From NCBI GenBank assembly GCA_000751595.1, contig CCMH01000040.1, positions 1 through 64,000 on the forward strand: a stretch of DNA of 64,000 nt. The letters are read 5' to 3'. The notes under the pieces were generated by a model. It was not told where the DNA came from. It made no database searches and saw nothing but the letters and a program-made list of their open reading frames with translations. Of the stretch, positions 54,191 through 63,996 are shown piece after piece; position 1 is the stretch's first letter, and every line of letters begins with the position of its first letter. The translations under genes were made by a program, and so were the position numbers. Source of the stretch: Weeksella massiliensis. GTDB taxonomy: Bacteria; Bacteroidota; Bacteroidia; Flavobacteriales; Weeksellaceae.

Positions 54191-54400
54191 CGTAAAAAAT
54201 AGTTTAAAGTTTACGGGGCAAAGGTCGAAACTATTTTAAGGTTTAATGTTAACTTAATGTTAATTCTAAAGAAGGTTTACATGATAAATTTCGCTTTTCT
54301 TGTTGAAAATGAAATTGTTGTTAGTGGATATGCAAAAATAACTAAATATTTTTAATGTTAAAATTTTAAGGCTCAATACTGAGAAAAATCATAAATTTTG

Positions 54401-55267
54401 TTAATAAATAGCTTTCGCTTTCAAACTCAAATCAAAATTTCTTGCCGAATGAATAATCGCACCAGACGAAATATAATCCACGCCCGTTTCTGCAATAGCC
54501 CGAACACTTTCTTGTGTAATTCCGCCAGAAGCTTCCGTCGTTACTCGATTGTTTATTAATTCTACCGCTTTTCTCAGATCAGTCAAAGAAAAATTATCCA
54601 GCATAATGCAATCCACTTTTGCAGCAAGAGCTTCTTGTACTTCTGCTAAATTTCGAGTTTCTACTTCGATCTTCAAATCGAGTTGATGTTCTTGCAAATA
54701 GTTTTTGGTCTGATGAACTGCTTGCGTTATCGACCCACAAAAATCGATATGATTATCCTTTAGCATCACCATATCATACAACCCAAACCGATGATTTTCT
54801 GCACCACCAATTTTCACTGCCCATTTTTCTAACATCCGGAAATTAGGGGTCGTTTTTCGGGTATCGAGAATTTTGGTTTTGGTAGGAGAGATGAGTTGCA
54901 TCATTTCGTGCGCATAGGTTGCAATGCCCGACATGCGTTGCATGCAGTTGAGAACCAGGCGTTCTGTGGTCAGGATTTTCTGCGCATTGCCTTTTATTTC
55001 CAATGCGATTTCTCCTTTCTCTACCCAATCACCATCTTTTTTGTAGGCAATCAACTCTAGATCGGGAATCGTGGTAGAAAAAATATATTTTGCCAATTCT
55101 ATACCCGCTAAAATTCCGTTGTCTTTTACCAAAAGTTCGGCTGTTTGGATGGCTTCTTTTGGGATGCTCGCCAAACTCGAGTGATCTCCATCGCCAACAT
55201 CTTCTCGGAGAGCTGTTTCTATAAAAGTGTCTAATTTTTCTAAAGTAATATACGAGGGTAAAATCAT
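54401..55267 (-). CDS. nadC: Nicotinate-nucleotide pyrophosphorylase
   Basis: A 288-residue quinolinate phosphoribosyltransferase that makes NaMN. Motifs: LREDVGDGDHSS, the conserved region CMQRMSGIATYAHEM, ILDTRKTTPNFRMLEKWAVKIGGAENHRFGLYDMVMLKDNH and the phosphate site VTTEASGGITQE. It overlaps the upstream TonB-like gene by 4 bases, forming the end of the nadA-nadB-x-nadC operon. Confidence 0.96.
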   Translation of the reverse strand: MILPSYITLEKLDTFIETALREDVGDGDHSSLASIPKEAIQTAELLVKDNGILAGIELAKYIFSTTIPDLELIAYKKDGDWVEKGEIALEIKGNAQKILTTERLVLNCMQRMSGIATYAHEMMQLISPTKTKILDTRKTTPNFRMLEKWAVKIGGAENHRFGLYDMVMLKDNHIDFCGSITQAVHQTKNYLQEHQLDLKIEVETRNLAEVQEALAAKVDCIMLDNFSLTDLRKAVELINNRVTTEASGGITQESVRAIAETGVDYISSGAIIHSARNFDLSLKAKAIY

Positions 55268-56127
55268 TTTCTGTATGTTAAGGCAACAAAGGGTGATTGA
55301 TTAAATTCTTCTTTGGATTTGTATTGATAATATTCTTTCGATTCGTTGTTTTCTTCATTGAAAACTTCTATCAAAACTTGAGTTGATGGATTGTTGTTGA
55401 AAAAGTTTTTCAACTGAATCGTATATTCTTTGTCGTTCAACAAACCTTTCGTTACTAGGGTATTACCCGAATTGAAATTGTTTTCTATATTTTTTGCATA
55501 CGGTTCTACCATGGCTAATTCTACCAAAGAATTAAACTTTCCTAAATAAATTTGTCGGTCATCTCGAATCGCATACGTTCGCAAAATATAAGCAGTATCC
55601 ATTCTTACCTCGATATTTTCTTTGTCTTGTTCATTGAAAAAAGTAAACAAAACTCGATTTTTGGTATTGAAGTTTGGATAATCTTTTTGATTTTTAGCTA
55701 ACTGAAAATTTACCGGAATCTGATATTTCACCGAAATCGGATTTTTCTTCTGATCCAAAGCTGGTCGAATTGCTAAATTGGCTCTTTTCAGTTTTGTATT
55801 CAATAAATAGAACGTAGAAAAAATAAAACCATTAAACGTTTCGTTTTCTCCATCGACAATCACATCACTAAATTGACCTTCTTGGTTAATAGAGAACGAA
55901 ATTTTTGCCTTCGCTTCGGGCAATTCTATATAATCGGCAACAATCGTAAAATAGTCCAGCTCATACCGCAAAGCATCTTGTATCTGGTTATTCAGACACA
56001 GAGCGATAGATTCTTTTGTTTTGTTATTTTCGCATCCCGGAAAAATCGGAGGCGTATTTATTTTCTGCGCCCAAACAAAAGAGAAGAGCAAAAATGTAAA
56101 AATCAAATAGGTCGATTTTCTAGTCAT
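55264..56127 (-). CDS. Exported TonB C-terminal-like protein in the nad operon
   Basis: A 287-residue protein with a signal peptide (MTRKSTYLIFTFLLFSFVWAQ). The segment PPIFPGCENNKTKESIALCLNNQIQDAL matches the start of TonB C-terminal-type domains in Bacteroidota energy transducers, but no membrane anchor or proline-rich spanner is present. The rest is beta-rich and unrecognised. It sits between nadB and nadC with overlaps of 4 bases on both sides, so it is translated with the NAD enzymes; a link to NAD synthesis is unclear. Confidence 0.6.
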   Translation of the reverse strand: MTRKSTYLIFTFLLFSFVWAQKINTPPIFPGCENNKTKESIALCLNNQIQDALRYELDYFTIVADYIELPEAKAKISFSINQEGQFSDVIVDGENETFNGFIFSTFYLLNTKLKRANLAIRPALDQKKNPISVKYQIPVNFQLAKNQKDYPNFNTKNRVLFTFFNEQDKENIEVRMDTAYILRTYAIRDDRQIYLGKFNSLVELAMVEPYAKNIENNFNSGNTLVTKGLLNDKEYTIQLKNFFNNNPSTQVLIEVFNEENNESKEYYQYKSKEEFNQSPFVALTYRK

Positions 56128-57662
56128 ATAGCAAGATCTTTATTGTAAAATGTCCCTTTATTTTCTTTCTGCTCCATACTTTGCGAGATAATAAGTTCGG
56201 CAACATCAAGCATATTACGGATTTCTAAAACTTCTTTTCCGTAGTCAATTTCTTCCCAAAGAGAATCAAAAATAGTTTTTATTTTGTTCAATTCCTCTTT
56301 TGCCAAAACTAAATCCTGATAATTTCTTACAATTCCTACTCGTTCGCGCATCATTTTTTGCAAAGTTGTTCGCAGTTGCAACAAGGTAGTTCTTTCTGTT
56401 TTGTTGGGCAAATGCTTTTTCGATTCGATTTTTATCAAAGGTTTTTCGGTAGGATGATTCGCAGAACTCAATAAAAGTTCGAGTGTTTTCTCAGCGGCTC
56501 GATGTCCGAAAACCATTGCTTCTAAAAGGGAATTAGACGCTAACCGATTCGCACCATGCAAACCAGTATTGCTGCATTCACCAACGGCAAACAGATTTTC
56601 AAGGGTTGTTTGTCCGTCCAAATCAACAGAAATTCCGCCACATAAATAATGAGCTGCCGGAACAACCGGAATCAAATCCGTCGATAAATCAAATCCATTC
56701 TCCAAACAATGTCGATAAATATTCGGGAAATGGTCGATCAATGCGTTCTTATTCAAATGTCGACAATCCAACCAAACATATTCTTGTTGAGATTTTTTTA
56801 TTTCTTCATCAATCGCTCTTGCTACAATATCTCGCGATGCCAATTCTGCTCGCTCATCATACCGAGCCATAAAAGCTTCTTTTTCTGCGTTGAGTAACTT
56901 TGCACCAAAACCTCTTACCGCTTCCGAAATCAGAAAAAGTTGTCCTTCTTTTTTGCGATAGAAAGCCGTCGGATGAAACTGAATATATTGCATGGCTTCT
57001 ATTTTGGCATTTGCTCTTTTGGCCAAAGCAATTCCGTCGCCCGTTGCAATTGTCGGGTTGGTAGAATTCTGATAAATATGTCCACAACCACCAGTTGCCA
57101 ATAAGGTATAACGGGCAAAAATATTTTCTTTTTTATGGGTAAGAAGATCGACTAATTCTGCTCCGAAACACACTTTTCCGTTCATGAGCAAATCAATAGC
57201 AAACGAATGTTGTTGAATTTCTACGTTCGGAAAATGGTGTAAACTTGCCAATAAACTACGCTCAATTTCGGCTCCTGTAGTATCTTTATAATGAACAATT
57301 CGGTTTTCGGTATGGCCACCTTCTCGTCCCAAATCGAGCGTACCTTCCTGAGAAATATCGAACTGTGTTCCCCAAGCTTGTAATTCTACAAATCGTGCAG
57401 GACCTTCAGTCACCACAGTTTCTACAGCTTGCGGATTGCAAATTCCGTCGCCAGCTCGTAAAGTATCCTGAATATGTTTCTGGAAACTATCTCTCTCGAA
57501 ATCAGTAACTACCGCAACACCGCCTTGTGCATATTTGGTATTGGATTCGTCTTTATTTGCCTTAGTGATAATTTTTATTTTAGCATCTGTTTTTTGCTGT
57601 GCAATTTTCAGGGCGTATGATAAACCCGAAATTCCAGATCCGATGACCAAAACATCGTACAT
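56124..57662 (-). CDS. nadB: L-aspartate oxidase
   Basis: A 512-residue flavoenzyme that oxidises aspartate to iminoaspartate. FAD-binding N-terminus VLVIGSGISGLSYAL, NTKYAQGGVAVV and HFPNVE ... GGCGHIYQNSTNP, with the succinate-dehydrogenase-like catalytic Arg region VPAAHYLCGGISVDLDGQT and GLHGANRLASNSLLEAMVFGHRA. It overlaps nadA by 1 base. A dispersed repeat copy (56447-56455) encodes NHPTEK. Confidence 0.96.
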   Translation of the reverse strand: MYDVLVIGSGISGLSYALKIAQQKTDAKIKIITKANKDESNTKYAQGGVAVVTDFERDSFQKHIQDTLRAGDGICNPQAVETVVTEGPARFVELQAWGTQFDISQEGTLDLGREGGHTENRIVHYKDTTGAEIERSLLASLHHFPNVEIQQHSFAIDLLMNGKVCFGAELVDLLTHKKENIFARYTLLATGGCGHIYQNSTNPTIATGDGIALAKRANAKIEAMQYIQFHPTAFYRKKEGQLFLISEAVRGFGAKLLNAEKEAFMARYDERAELASRDIVARAIDEEIKKSQQEYVWLDCRHLNKNALIDHFPNIYRHCLENGFDLSTDLIPVVPAAHYLCGGISVDLDGQTTLENLFAVGECSNTGLHGANRLASNSLLEAMVFGHRAAEKTLELLLSSANHPTEKPLIKIESKKHLPNKTERTTLLQLRTTLQKMMRERVGIVRNYQDLVLAKEELNKIKTIFDSLWEEIDYGKEVLEIRNMLDVAELIISQSMEQKENKGTFYNKDLAI

Positions 57663-58666
57663 TAAGCAATCGTTTTTGATAAGTCTAACATACGATTGAG
57701 AGAGTCAAGCGCTTTAAGACGTAAACTTTCTTCCATTTCGATTTCTGGCAGTTCATATTTCATACATAAATATAACTTTTCGAGGGTATTGAGCTTCATG
57801 AAAAAACATTCGCTACAATGACAAGATTCGTCTTGTACCAAAGCAGGAATTAATTTTTTAGTAGGGGCAATTTTTTCCATTTCATGTAAGATTCCTTCTT
57901 CGGTTGCGACGATAAACTCGGTTGCTTCATCTTCTGCCACAAAATCTAACAAGCGAGAAGTTGACCCAATAAAATGTGCCATACGGAGCAAATCTTCTTG
58001 CGCTTCTGGATGTGCGATAAGTTTAGCGGTAGGATTTTCGGCCATTTGTTGAGCAATTCGTTCGAGCGAAAAAGCTTCGTGTACGATACAAGAGCCATCC
58101 CAAAGAATCATTTCTCGTTGACAAACTTCGTTGAGATAGCGACCCAAATTTCGATCAGGCGCAAAAATAATCGTTTGCTCTTTCGGTATAGAATTGATGA
58201 TATGTTCGGCGTTGGATGAAGTAACGATGATGTCTGATTCTGCTTTTACACTTGCATCACAATTGATATAACTCACCACAATGGCTTCGGGATATTGCTG
58301 TCTGAAATCTCTCAACGCTTCTCCCGAACAGGCATCTGCAAGTGAACAACCAGCTTGGTTATCGGGCAAAATAACTTTTTTGGTAGGATTGATAATTTTC
58401 GCAGTTTCTGCCATAAAGTGAACTCCACAAAAAACAATTAAATCTGCATTGGTTTTGGCTGCTGCTCGTGCCAATTGTAGTGAGTCGCCCAAGTGATCGG
58501 CTAAATCTTGGATTTCTCCCGATTGATAATAATGCGCTAAAATGACTGCGTTTTTTTCTTTTCGCATTCGGTTGATTTCGGCTACAAGATCAATTCCTTC
58601 AGGAATTTTCATATCCATAAAACCTTTGGTAATAAGTTGTTTTGTTGCTTGTTCTATTGTGTTCAT
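57662..58666 (-). CDS. nadA: Quinolinate synthase A
   Basis: A 334-residue [4Fe-4S] enzyme that condenses iminoaspartate with DHAP to quinolinate. HYYQSGEIQDLADHLGDSL, FCGVHFMAETAKI (cluster Cys), NQAGCSLADACSG (Cys) and CHCSECFFMK (Cys) are present. ATG 58666 (MNTIEQATKQ) chosen over an in-frame upstream codon. A TATTTTTG box (58692-58685, minus) is a probable -10. Two copies or near-copies of the repeat fall inside (58027, 58380). Confidence 0.96.
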   Translation of the reverse strand: MNTIEQATKQLITKGFMDMKIPEGIDLVAEINRMRKEKNAVILAHYYQSGEIQDLADHLGDSLQLARAAAKTNADLIVFCGVHFMAETAKIINPTKKVILPDNQAGCSLADACSGEALRDFRQQYPEAIVVSYINCDASVKAESDIIVTSSNAEHIINSIPKEQTIIFAPDRNLGRYLNEVCQREMILWDGSCIVHEAFSLERIAQQMAENPTAKLIAHPEAQEDLLRMAHFIGSTSRLLDFVAEDEATEFIVATEEGILHEMEKIAPTKKLIPALVQDESCHCSECFFMKLNTLEKLYLCMKYELPEIEMEESLRLKALDSLNRMLDLSKTIA

Positions 58667-58710
58667 GGTTTGAAAAAATTTTATCAAAAATACATTTTCC
58701 TTTCGACTAT

Positions 58711-58741
58711 AAAAAAGCCTCTATTTTGAAACAATAGAGGC
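58711..58741 (-). terminator. Terminator after PBP1A gene
   Basis: On the minus strand GCCTCTATT pairs with AATAGAGGC across a 7-base loop, then six U residues, just upstream of the nadA promoter. Confidence 0.88.
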
Positions 58742-58765
58742 AAGAATGTTATTAATATTTTATTG

Positions 58766-61129
58766 TTATTGATTGAAATCAATCTCATCATCTTCGTCAT
58801 GATTTGGCGAACGATCTACTTTTTTTGATGGTTTGTAATTCGGGTCTTCACCACCGCCTTCAATCACTTCGTCATCATCAAAACTATCTGCACTCAGACT
58901 GCTATACGAATGGAAACTTTCGCAACCATTGTCATATCCTTCTGGTTTCTCGAATTTATCGGCTGAGGTTACGCCAAATTTATTTCCTTCTTTGTAAACA
59001 CTTTGCATATAATACGACCAAATAGGTAAACCAGTATTTGCACCCTGACCGAGCGCGGTACTACCAAAGTGAGCGAAACGATCTTCGGCACCCACCCAAA
59101 CTCCGGTAACCAAATTCGGGGTAAGTCCCATAAACCAACCATCTGAGTTGTCATTCGAGGTTCCGGTTTTACCAGCCATTTCTGCAGTAATTCCGTATTT
59201 TCTTCTTACCCAACTACCGGTTCCGCGATCTACAACCCCTTTCATCAAGTCGATCATGGTATAAGCAACTTGCTCATTTACCACTTCTCTTGTAGTTGGG
59301 GTGAAATCTTTTAATACTTTGCCTTGTCGGTCTTCTATTCGTAATATGAGTTCTGGTTTGATATAAATCCCACCATTCGCAAAAGCACTCATCGCACCAA
59401 CCATTTCATACACAGAAAGATCTGCCGAACCTAATGCAATTGTATTGTCTTTGATGATCGGAGAAACAACGCCCAAATCACGACACATTTGGATAACAGG
59501 ATCGATTCCGGTTTGTAGAATTAATCGTACCGAAACCATATTGGTAGAATAGGCGAGTGCGGTGCGTAAATCTTGAGAACCACCGTATCGACCGTTTGCA
59601 TTTCTTGGCGACCAACCACCGATGGTAATGCGGTCATTGGATATTACGGTACAAGGAGTGTAACCCAATTGATTTATTGCGGTGGCATATACAAATGGTT
59701 TGAAGGTAGAACCTACCTGACGACGAGCTTGTTTCACGTGGTCGAATTTGAAGTATTCCCAATCGATTCCACCAACCCAAGCTTTGATTGTTCCGTCTTT
59801 AGGGTCCATCGACATCAAGCCTGCTTGCAAGATGTGTTTGTGATAGATAATCGAATCCATCAAGGTTTTACCTTTTTCGTATTTTATTCCATCCCATGTA
59901 AAGAATTTAATCGAATCTTTTGGGGTATTGAATCGTTTGATAATTTGCTCTTCGGTGCTTCCGTTTTCTTTCATCAATTTGTACAAATCTGTACGGCGCA
60001 TTGCTTGCAAGAAAATATTCTGACGTTTCTGTTCATTTACACCATAGAAAGGCGCAAGTTTACGTCCACGCTGTTCGGCAAAGAATTGTTTCTGCAAAAG
60101 GGTAAGATGTTTTTTTACCGCAGCCTCGGCCATTTTTTGCATTCTCGAATCTAAAGTTACATAGATTTTGAGTCCGTCTTTGTCTAAGTTATAACGTTTT
60201 CCGGTTTCTTTTTCGTACTGTTCTAGCCAAGCTTCGATTTCTTTTCGCAAAGCTGTTTTGAAATAAGCAGAATACGTTTCGTCTCGTTGGGTAATGAATT
60301 GACGGTCAGTTTTCACCGGAGAAGCTTTTACGGTTTCACCTTCTTCTTTCGAGATTTTATTGTATTTCACCATCTGATCGATCACCAAATTACGTTTGTC
60401 TTTTGATACATCAGGGTATTTCAAAGGGTTGAATGCTACAGGGTTTTGAAACATCGAAACCAAGGTTGCTGATTCTGCCAAATCAAGGTCTTTTGTTTTT
60501 TTATTGAAGTACACTTTCGATGCTGACTCGATTCCTTTCGCACCATAAATAAAATCGAATTTATTAAAGTACATCGCAATAATTTCTTCTTTGGTGTACA
60601 ATTTTTCTAATTGTACCGAAGTAACCCATTCTTTTAATTTTTGGAAAACACGTTTCACAAAGTTTGTCGAAGGACTTACCGTGTACAATTGTTTTGCCAA
60701 CTGTTGAGTGATTGTAGATCCACCTCCCGAATCACCAGCAGAAGTTACTGCCCGCATTGCTGCACGAACGTCTATCCCAGAATGCTCGAAAAATCGGACG
60801 TCTTCTTTTGCCAAAAGTGCATCCACCAAATGTGGGGGTAAATCTTTATAATCAATCGGAGTTCGGCTTTCTGTTTCGAAACGATCGAGCAGAACACCAT
60901 CCGAAGAAATAATATCCGAAGAAATGTAAATATCTGGATTTTCTAAGTCGCGAACATTGGGTATTTCACCAAGCCAACCATTCGAGGTTGCCCAAAAAAT
61001 AGCAATAACTCCAAGAACTACGGCTAAAAATCCGAGCCATAAAAACTTAATAACGCGGCCGACAATTCGACCATTGCTTTTCGACTTCTTGTTTGTGGTA
61101 GAAGTCTTTGTAGATGATTTTTGTTCCAT
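58766..61129 (-). CDS. Penicillin-binding protein 1A (bifunctional)
   Basis: A 787-residue class A PBP. One membrane helix at about 25-48; glycosyltransferase domain (about 70-250) with LLAKEDVRFFEHSGIDVRAAMRAV (catalytic Glu), GGSTITQQLAKQL and a second Glu in KLEELYTKEEIIAMYFNKFDF-like helix; transpeptidase domain with active Ser in VGSTFKPF (SxxK), AYSTN (SxN) and MAGKTGTSND (KTG). An acidic tail (EDDEIDFNQ) ends it. Polymerises and cross-links peptidoglycan. ATG 61129 begins just after the gldH stop. Confidence 0.95.
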   Translation of the reverse strand: MEQKSSTKTSTTNKKSKSNGRIVGRVIKFLWLGFLAVVLGVIAIFWATSNGWLGEIPNVRDLENPDIYISSDIISSDGVLLDRFETESRTPIDYKDLPPHLVDALLAKEDVRFFEHSGIDVRAAMRAVTSAGDSGGGSTITQQLAKQLYTVSPSTNFVKRVFQKLKEWVTSVQLEKLYTKEEIIAMYFNKFDFIYGAKGIESASKVYFNKKTKDLDLAESATLVSMFQNPVAFNPLKYPDVSKDKRNLVIDQMVKYNKISKEEGETVKASPVKTDRQFITQRDETYSAYFKTALRKEIEAWLEQYEKETGKRYNLDKDGLKIYVTLDSRMQKMAEAAVKKHLTLLQKQFFAEQRGRKLAPFYGVNEQKRQNIFLQAMRRTDLYKLMKENGSTEEQIIKRFNTPKDSIKFFTWDGIKYEKGKTLMDSIIYHKHILQAGLMSMDPKDGTIKAWVGGIDWEYFKFDHVKQARRQVGSTFKPFVYATAINQLGYTPCTVISNDRITIGGWSPRNANGRYGGSQDLRTALAYSTNMVSVRLILQTGIDPVIQMCRDLGVVSPIIKDNTIALGSADLSVYEMVGAMSAFANGGIYIKPELILRIEDRQGKVLKDFTPTTREVVNEQVAYTMIDLMKGVVDRGTGSWVRRKYGITAEMAGKTGTSNDNSDGWFMGLTPNLVTGVWVGAEDRFAHFGSTALGQGANTGLPIWSYYMQSVYKEGNKFGVTSADKFEKPEGYDNGCESFHSYSSLSADSFDDDEVIEGGGEDPNYKPSKKVDRSPNHDEDDEIDFNQ

Positions 61130-61132
61130 CAA

Positions 61133-61606
61133 TTATTTTGTTTTATCAACAATTAAGCTAATATCTTTTAGACCTTTCAAAACATTGGTACGCATTCCTT
61201 GTTTCACCCGAACTTTGTAAACTCCTGTATCTTTTAGGGGTAGATTTTCGCGTAAAATAAGTAACTGCTCTTTTGCTTGTATGCCTTTCCCAATCCAACT
61301 TCCATCTGGATTAGCAATGTAATATTGTAAAGTATCTGTCATTTCATGACCTTTAGGATCTTTTATCGTCGTAAAAAGATACAAATTGCTATAGGCATAA
61401 TCAGATTCGTTTCTCAAGAGGAATGCCAAATTTGCTTGTAAACCCAAAGAATCTTTCACATGAAAAGAAAATTCCTTCACACTATCTTTTGCCCAACCAG
61501 CGCTTAGATCTTGGTTTTCTTGGTAATAATGTTTTGATTCGCAACTAAAGAAAATCAAAACTAACAAAAAAGTAAAACTAATCTTTTTTACGGTTTTGTG
61601 GCCCAC
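61133..61606 (-). CDS. gldH: Gliding motility lipoprotein GldH
   Basis: A 157-residue lipoprotein (lipobox LIFFSC). GldH-specific stretches are YYQENQDLSAGWAKDSVKEFSFHVKDSLG, NESDYAYSNLYLFTTIKDPKGHEMTDTLQYYI, GSWIGKGI and VKQGMRTNVLKGLKDI. GldH supports gliding and the T9SS machine. It starts with GTG at 61606, overlapping the end of ricT by 29 bases; no ATG exists near the signal peptide. Confidence 0.9.
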   Translation of the reverse strand: MGHKTVKKISFTFLLVLIFFSCESKHYYQENQDLSAGWAKDSVKEFSFHVKDSLGLQANLAFLLRNESDYAYSNLYLFTTIKDPKGHEMTDTLQYYIANPDGSWIGKGIQAKEQLLILRENLPLKDTGVYKVRVKQGMRTNVLKGLKDISLIVDKTK

Positions 61607-63041
61607 GATTATATCTTTTTTTAGATTTCGGTTTTTGTTCTTGTTGCCCGTTTTGTACAGGATTCTGCCCTTGATTTTCGTTTTTCTTGGCTGGCTGTAC
61701 GCGTTGTTTTTCGGTAGGATTTGCTCCCTGCTCTGTTTTGTTTTTTACAGGATTTGGTTTGCGTCTTCGCTGTTTGTTTGGTGCTTTGTTTTCTCCTTCC
61801 GATTTCGGCTGATTGTTCCCTGCTTGCTGTTTTGCTGGAGCAGAATTTCGGTTCTGAGGTTTTCTTTCGCGCGGTGATTGCGACGATTGTTTTTGGTTGG
61901 ATTCTTTGTTGTTTCTGGGTCTATTCTGACGATTTCGTTTGTTCTGACCTTTGTTTTTACGATCAAAACGCTCTAAAGAATCTTCCTCAATCACATCCGT
62001 AAATACCGGTTTTGTTTCGATCACATTTTTAGATAATTCCTCCAAAGAATCAATTTTCTGATTCTGTTTATTCATCTGAATAAACTCTTTCACATCTTCT
62101 ACCGGGAATCGATACCATAAAACACTTCCTGTATCATACGAAAACCACATTTCTCGTTTGAAAACATCCACTTTTACACAATTTGCCAAACCGTTTACGG
62201 TAAGAAGTTTTGTGTCTAATGTTGGGATATCGGTTAGTGCATCTAGATAAGTATCAAGCTCGAAATTCAAACAACATTTTAGTTTTCCACATTGTCCGGC
62301 AAGTTTTTGCGAGTTGATAGATAATTGCTGATATCGTGCAGCAGCTGTACTTACAGAGCGGAAGTCTGTTAGCCAGGTAGAACAACATAATTCGCGTCCG
62401 CAAGAACCAATTCCGCCAATTTTGGCTGCTTCTTGTCGGTACCCAATTTGTTTCATTTCTATTCGTACACCAAATCTGCTTGCATATTCTTTGATGAGTT
62501 GACGGAAGTCGACTCTGCCTTCTGCAGTATAATAGAAGGTAACTTTCCCGCCATCACCCTGATATTCTACATCGCAAATCTTCATTTCAAGACCAAGATT
62601 TTTCGCCATTATGCGCGAATCTATCATAGTTTGAGTTTCTCTTTCGCGGTATAGATGCCAAGTTTCCAAATCTTTTTGGTTGGCTTTTCTGTATATTTTT
62701 TTAGCACCTTCTGCTTCTGTAGACAGATGCTTTTTTTTCATTTGTATTCGAACCAGCTCTCCGGTTAGTGTAACAACCCCGATATCGTGACCAGGATTTC
62801 CTTCTACGGCAACGACATCGCCGATGCTTAGAGATAAATTGTTTTCGTTTTTATAATATAATTTTCGATCGTTTTTAAATCGAATTTCAACAAATTCAAA
62901 CGGCTTCTGACCATTTGGTAATTGCATATTGCTCAACCAATCAAAAACGGTTAATTTTCCGCAACCGTCTACGCCACAAGCTCCATTATTGTTACACCCT
63001 TTCGGGAGGCCATTTTTGGTTCCACATGATCCACATCCCAT
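61578..63041 (-). CDS. ricT: PSP1-domain protein RicT (YaaT-like) with long basic tail
   Basis: A 487-residue protein. N-terminal Cys cluster (MGCGSCGTKNGLPKGCNNNGACGVDGC) and the PSP1 core VEFVEIRFKNDRKLYYKN ... GIGSCGRELCCSTWLTDF, GQCGKLKCCLNFELDTYLD provide cysteines for an Fe-S cluster; in Bacillus the RicTAF complex promotes RNA processing. The last 130 residues are low-complexity Lys/Arg/Asn/Gln, probably an RNA-binding disordered tail. ATG 63041 chosen (MGCGS); an upstream extension to 63086 is unlikely. First gene of ricT-gldH-PBP1A. Confidence 0.9.
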   Translation of the reverse strand: MGCGSCGTKNGLPKGCNNNGACGVDGCGKLTVFDWLSNMQLPNGQKPFEFVEIRFKNDRKLYYKNENNLSLSIGDVVAVEGNPGHDIGVVTLTGELVRIQMKKKHLSTEAEGAKKIYRKANQKDLETWHLYRERETQTMIDSRIMAKNLGLEMKICDVEYQGDGGKVTFYYTAEGRVDFRQLIKEYASRFGVRIEMKQIGYRQEAAKIGGIGSCGRELCCSTWLTDFRSVSTAAARYQQLSINSQKLAGQCGKLKCCLNFELDTYLDALTDIPTLDTKLLTVNGLANCVKVDVFKREMWFSYDTGSVLWYRFPVEDVKEFIQMNKQNQKIDSLEELSKNVIETKPVFTDVIEEDSLERFDRKNKGQNKRNRQNRPRNNKESNQKQSSQSPRERKPQNRNSAPAKQQAGNNQPKSEGENKAPNKQRRRKPNPVKNKTEQGANPTEKQRVQPAKKNENQGQNPVQNGQQEQKPKSKKRYNRGPQNRKKD

Positions 63042-63132
63042 ATGACCTTTCTTTTTTTTGTTATAATGACATACAAAGGTAAGCATTTTTTGTACGCCGT
63101 GATGAGTTAGTTTTTATGGATAAAATATTTTT

Positions 63133-63996
63133 TTACCCAAAGATTTCATCAAACCCAAAAGTTTCTTTCAGGCGAACTCCTTTTTCGGTTTGTTGAAGTG
63201 TAGCAAGTTCATGATGCGCATCGTGTTCGAAAAATAGGTAATACTCGTTTTCGACCGCCTCGTTCAGAAACTTTCCTTTTTCGTCCACAGTCAATAACGG
63301 ACGCGTATCAAAACCAATCACATAAATCAACGGAATGTGCCCAACGGTCGGAATAAGATCGGCAACATACACGATTTTTTTACCTTTATATGTAATTATA
63401 GGCAACATTTGTTTTTCGGTATGTCCATCGACAAAAAGAATATCAAACCCTAAAGGAGAATCGATCAATCGGTTGGCATTCAGCGGTAAGTCGATGAAAT
63501 TTAATTGTCCACTTTCTTGTATTGGTAGGATATTTTCTTTGAGAAAAGAAGCTTTTTCTCTCGGATTTGGATTTACTGCCCAATCCCAATGATTATCGTT
63601 CGACCAAAATTTTGCATTCTTAAAAGAAGGTTCTAATAAGGTTTTCGTTTTATCCCATTGTATCGCTCCACCGCAATGATCGAAGTGCAAATGCGTAAGA
63701 AAAACATCGGTAATATCATCTCGATGAAACCCATGTTTTGCAAGGGAAGCGTCTAGGTTTTGTTCGCCGTACAGATAATAATATCCAAAAAATTTATCGT
63801 CTTGTTTGTTTCCAATTCCGGTATCGATCAAAATCAGTCGATCACCATCTTCGATCAACAGACAGCGCATGGCCAATTCTATCATATTTCGTTCATCGGC
63901 AGGATTGGTTTTGTTCCAAATAGATTTCGGTACGATGCCAAACATTGCGCCACCATCCAACTTAAAATTTCCGGTTTCTATGCTATAAAGTTTCAT
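63133..63996 (-). CDS. MBL-fold metallo-hydrolase
   Basis: A 287-residue metallo-beta-lactamase-fold protein. Zinc motif HLHFDHCGG, the FVDGHTEKQMLP and HDAHHE segments complete the metal site; the order resembles the N-acyl homoserine lactonase/quorum-quenching-like group. The substrate is unknown. Start ATG 63996 is near the window edge but the gene is complete. Confidence 0.88.
   Translation of the reverse strand: MKLYSIETGNFKLDGGAMFGIVPKSIWNKTNPADERNMIELAMRCLLIEDGDRLILIDTGIGNKQDDKFFGYYYLYGEQNLDASLAKHGFHRDDITDVFLTHLHFDHCGGAIQWDKTKTLLEPSFKNAKFWSNDNHWDWAVNPNPREKASFLKENILPIQESGQLNFIDLPLNANRLIDSPLGFDILFVDGHTEKQMLPIITYKGKKIVYVADLIPTVGHIPLIYVIGFDTRPLLTVDEKGKFLNEAVENEYYLFFEHDAHHELATLQQTEKGVRLKETFGFDEIFG

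Noticed and set aside
54191-54400. Riboswitch upstream of the TonB-dependent receptor
   Set aside because: No cobalamin or other riboswitch core could be recognised in the AT-rich leader.
59573-60154. 193-codon ORF opposite the PBP1A gene
   Set aside because: Antisense shadow of a well-conserved gene; no recognisable motif.
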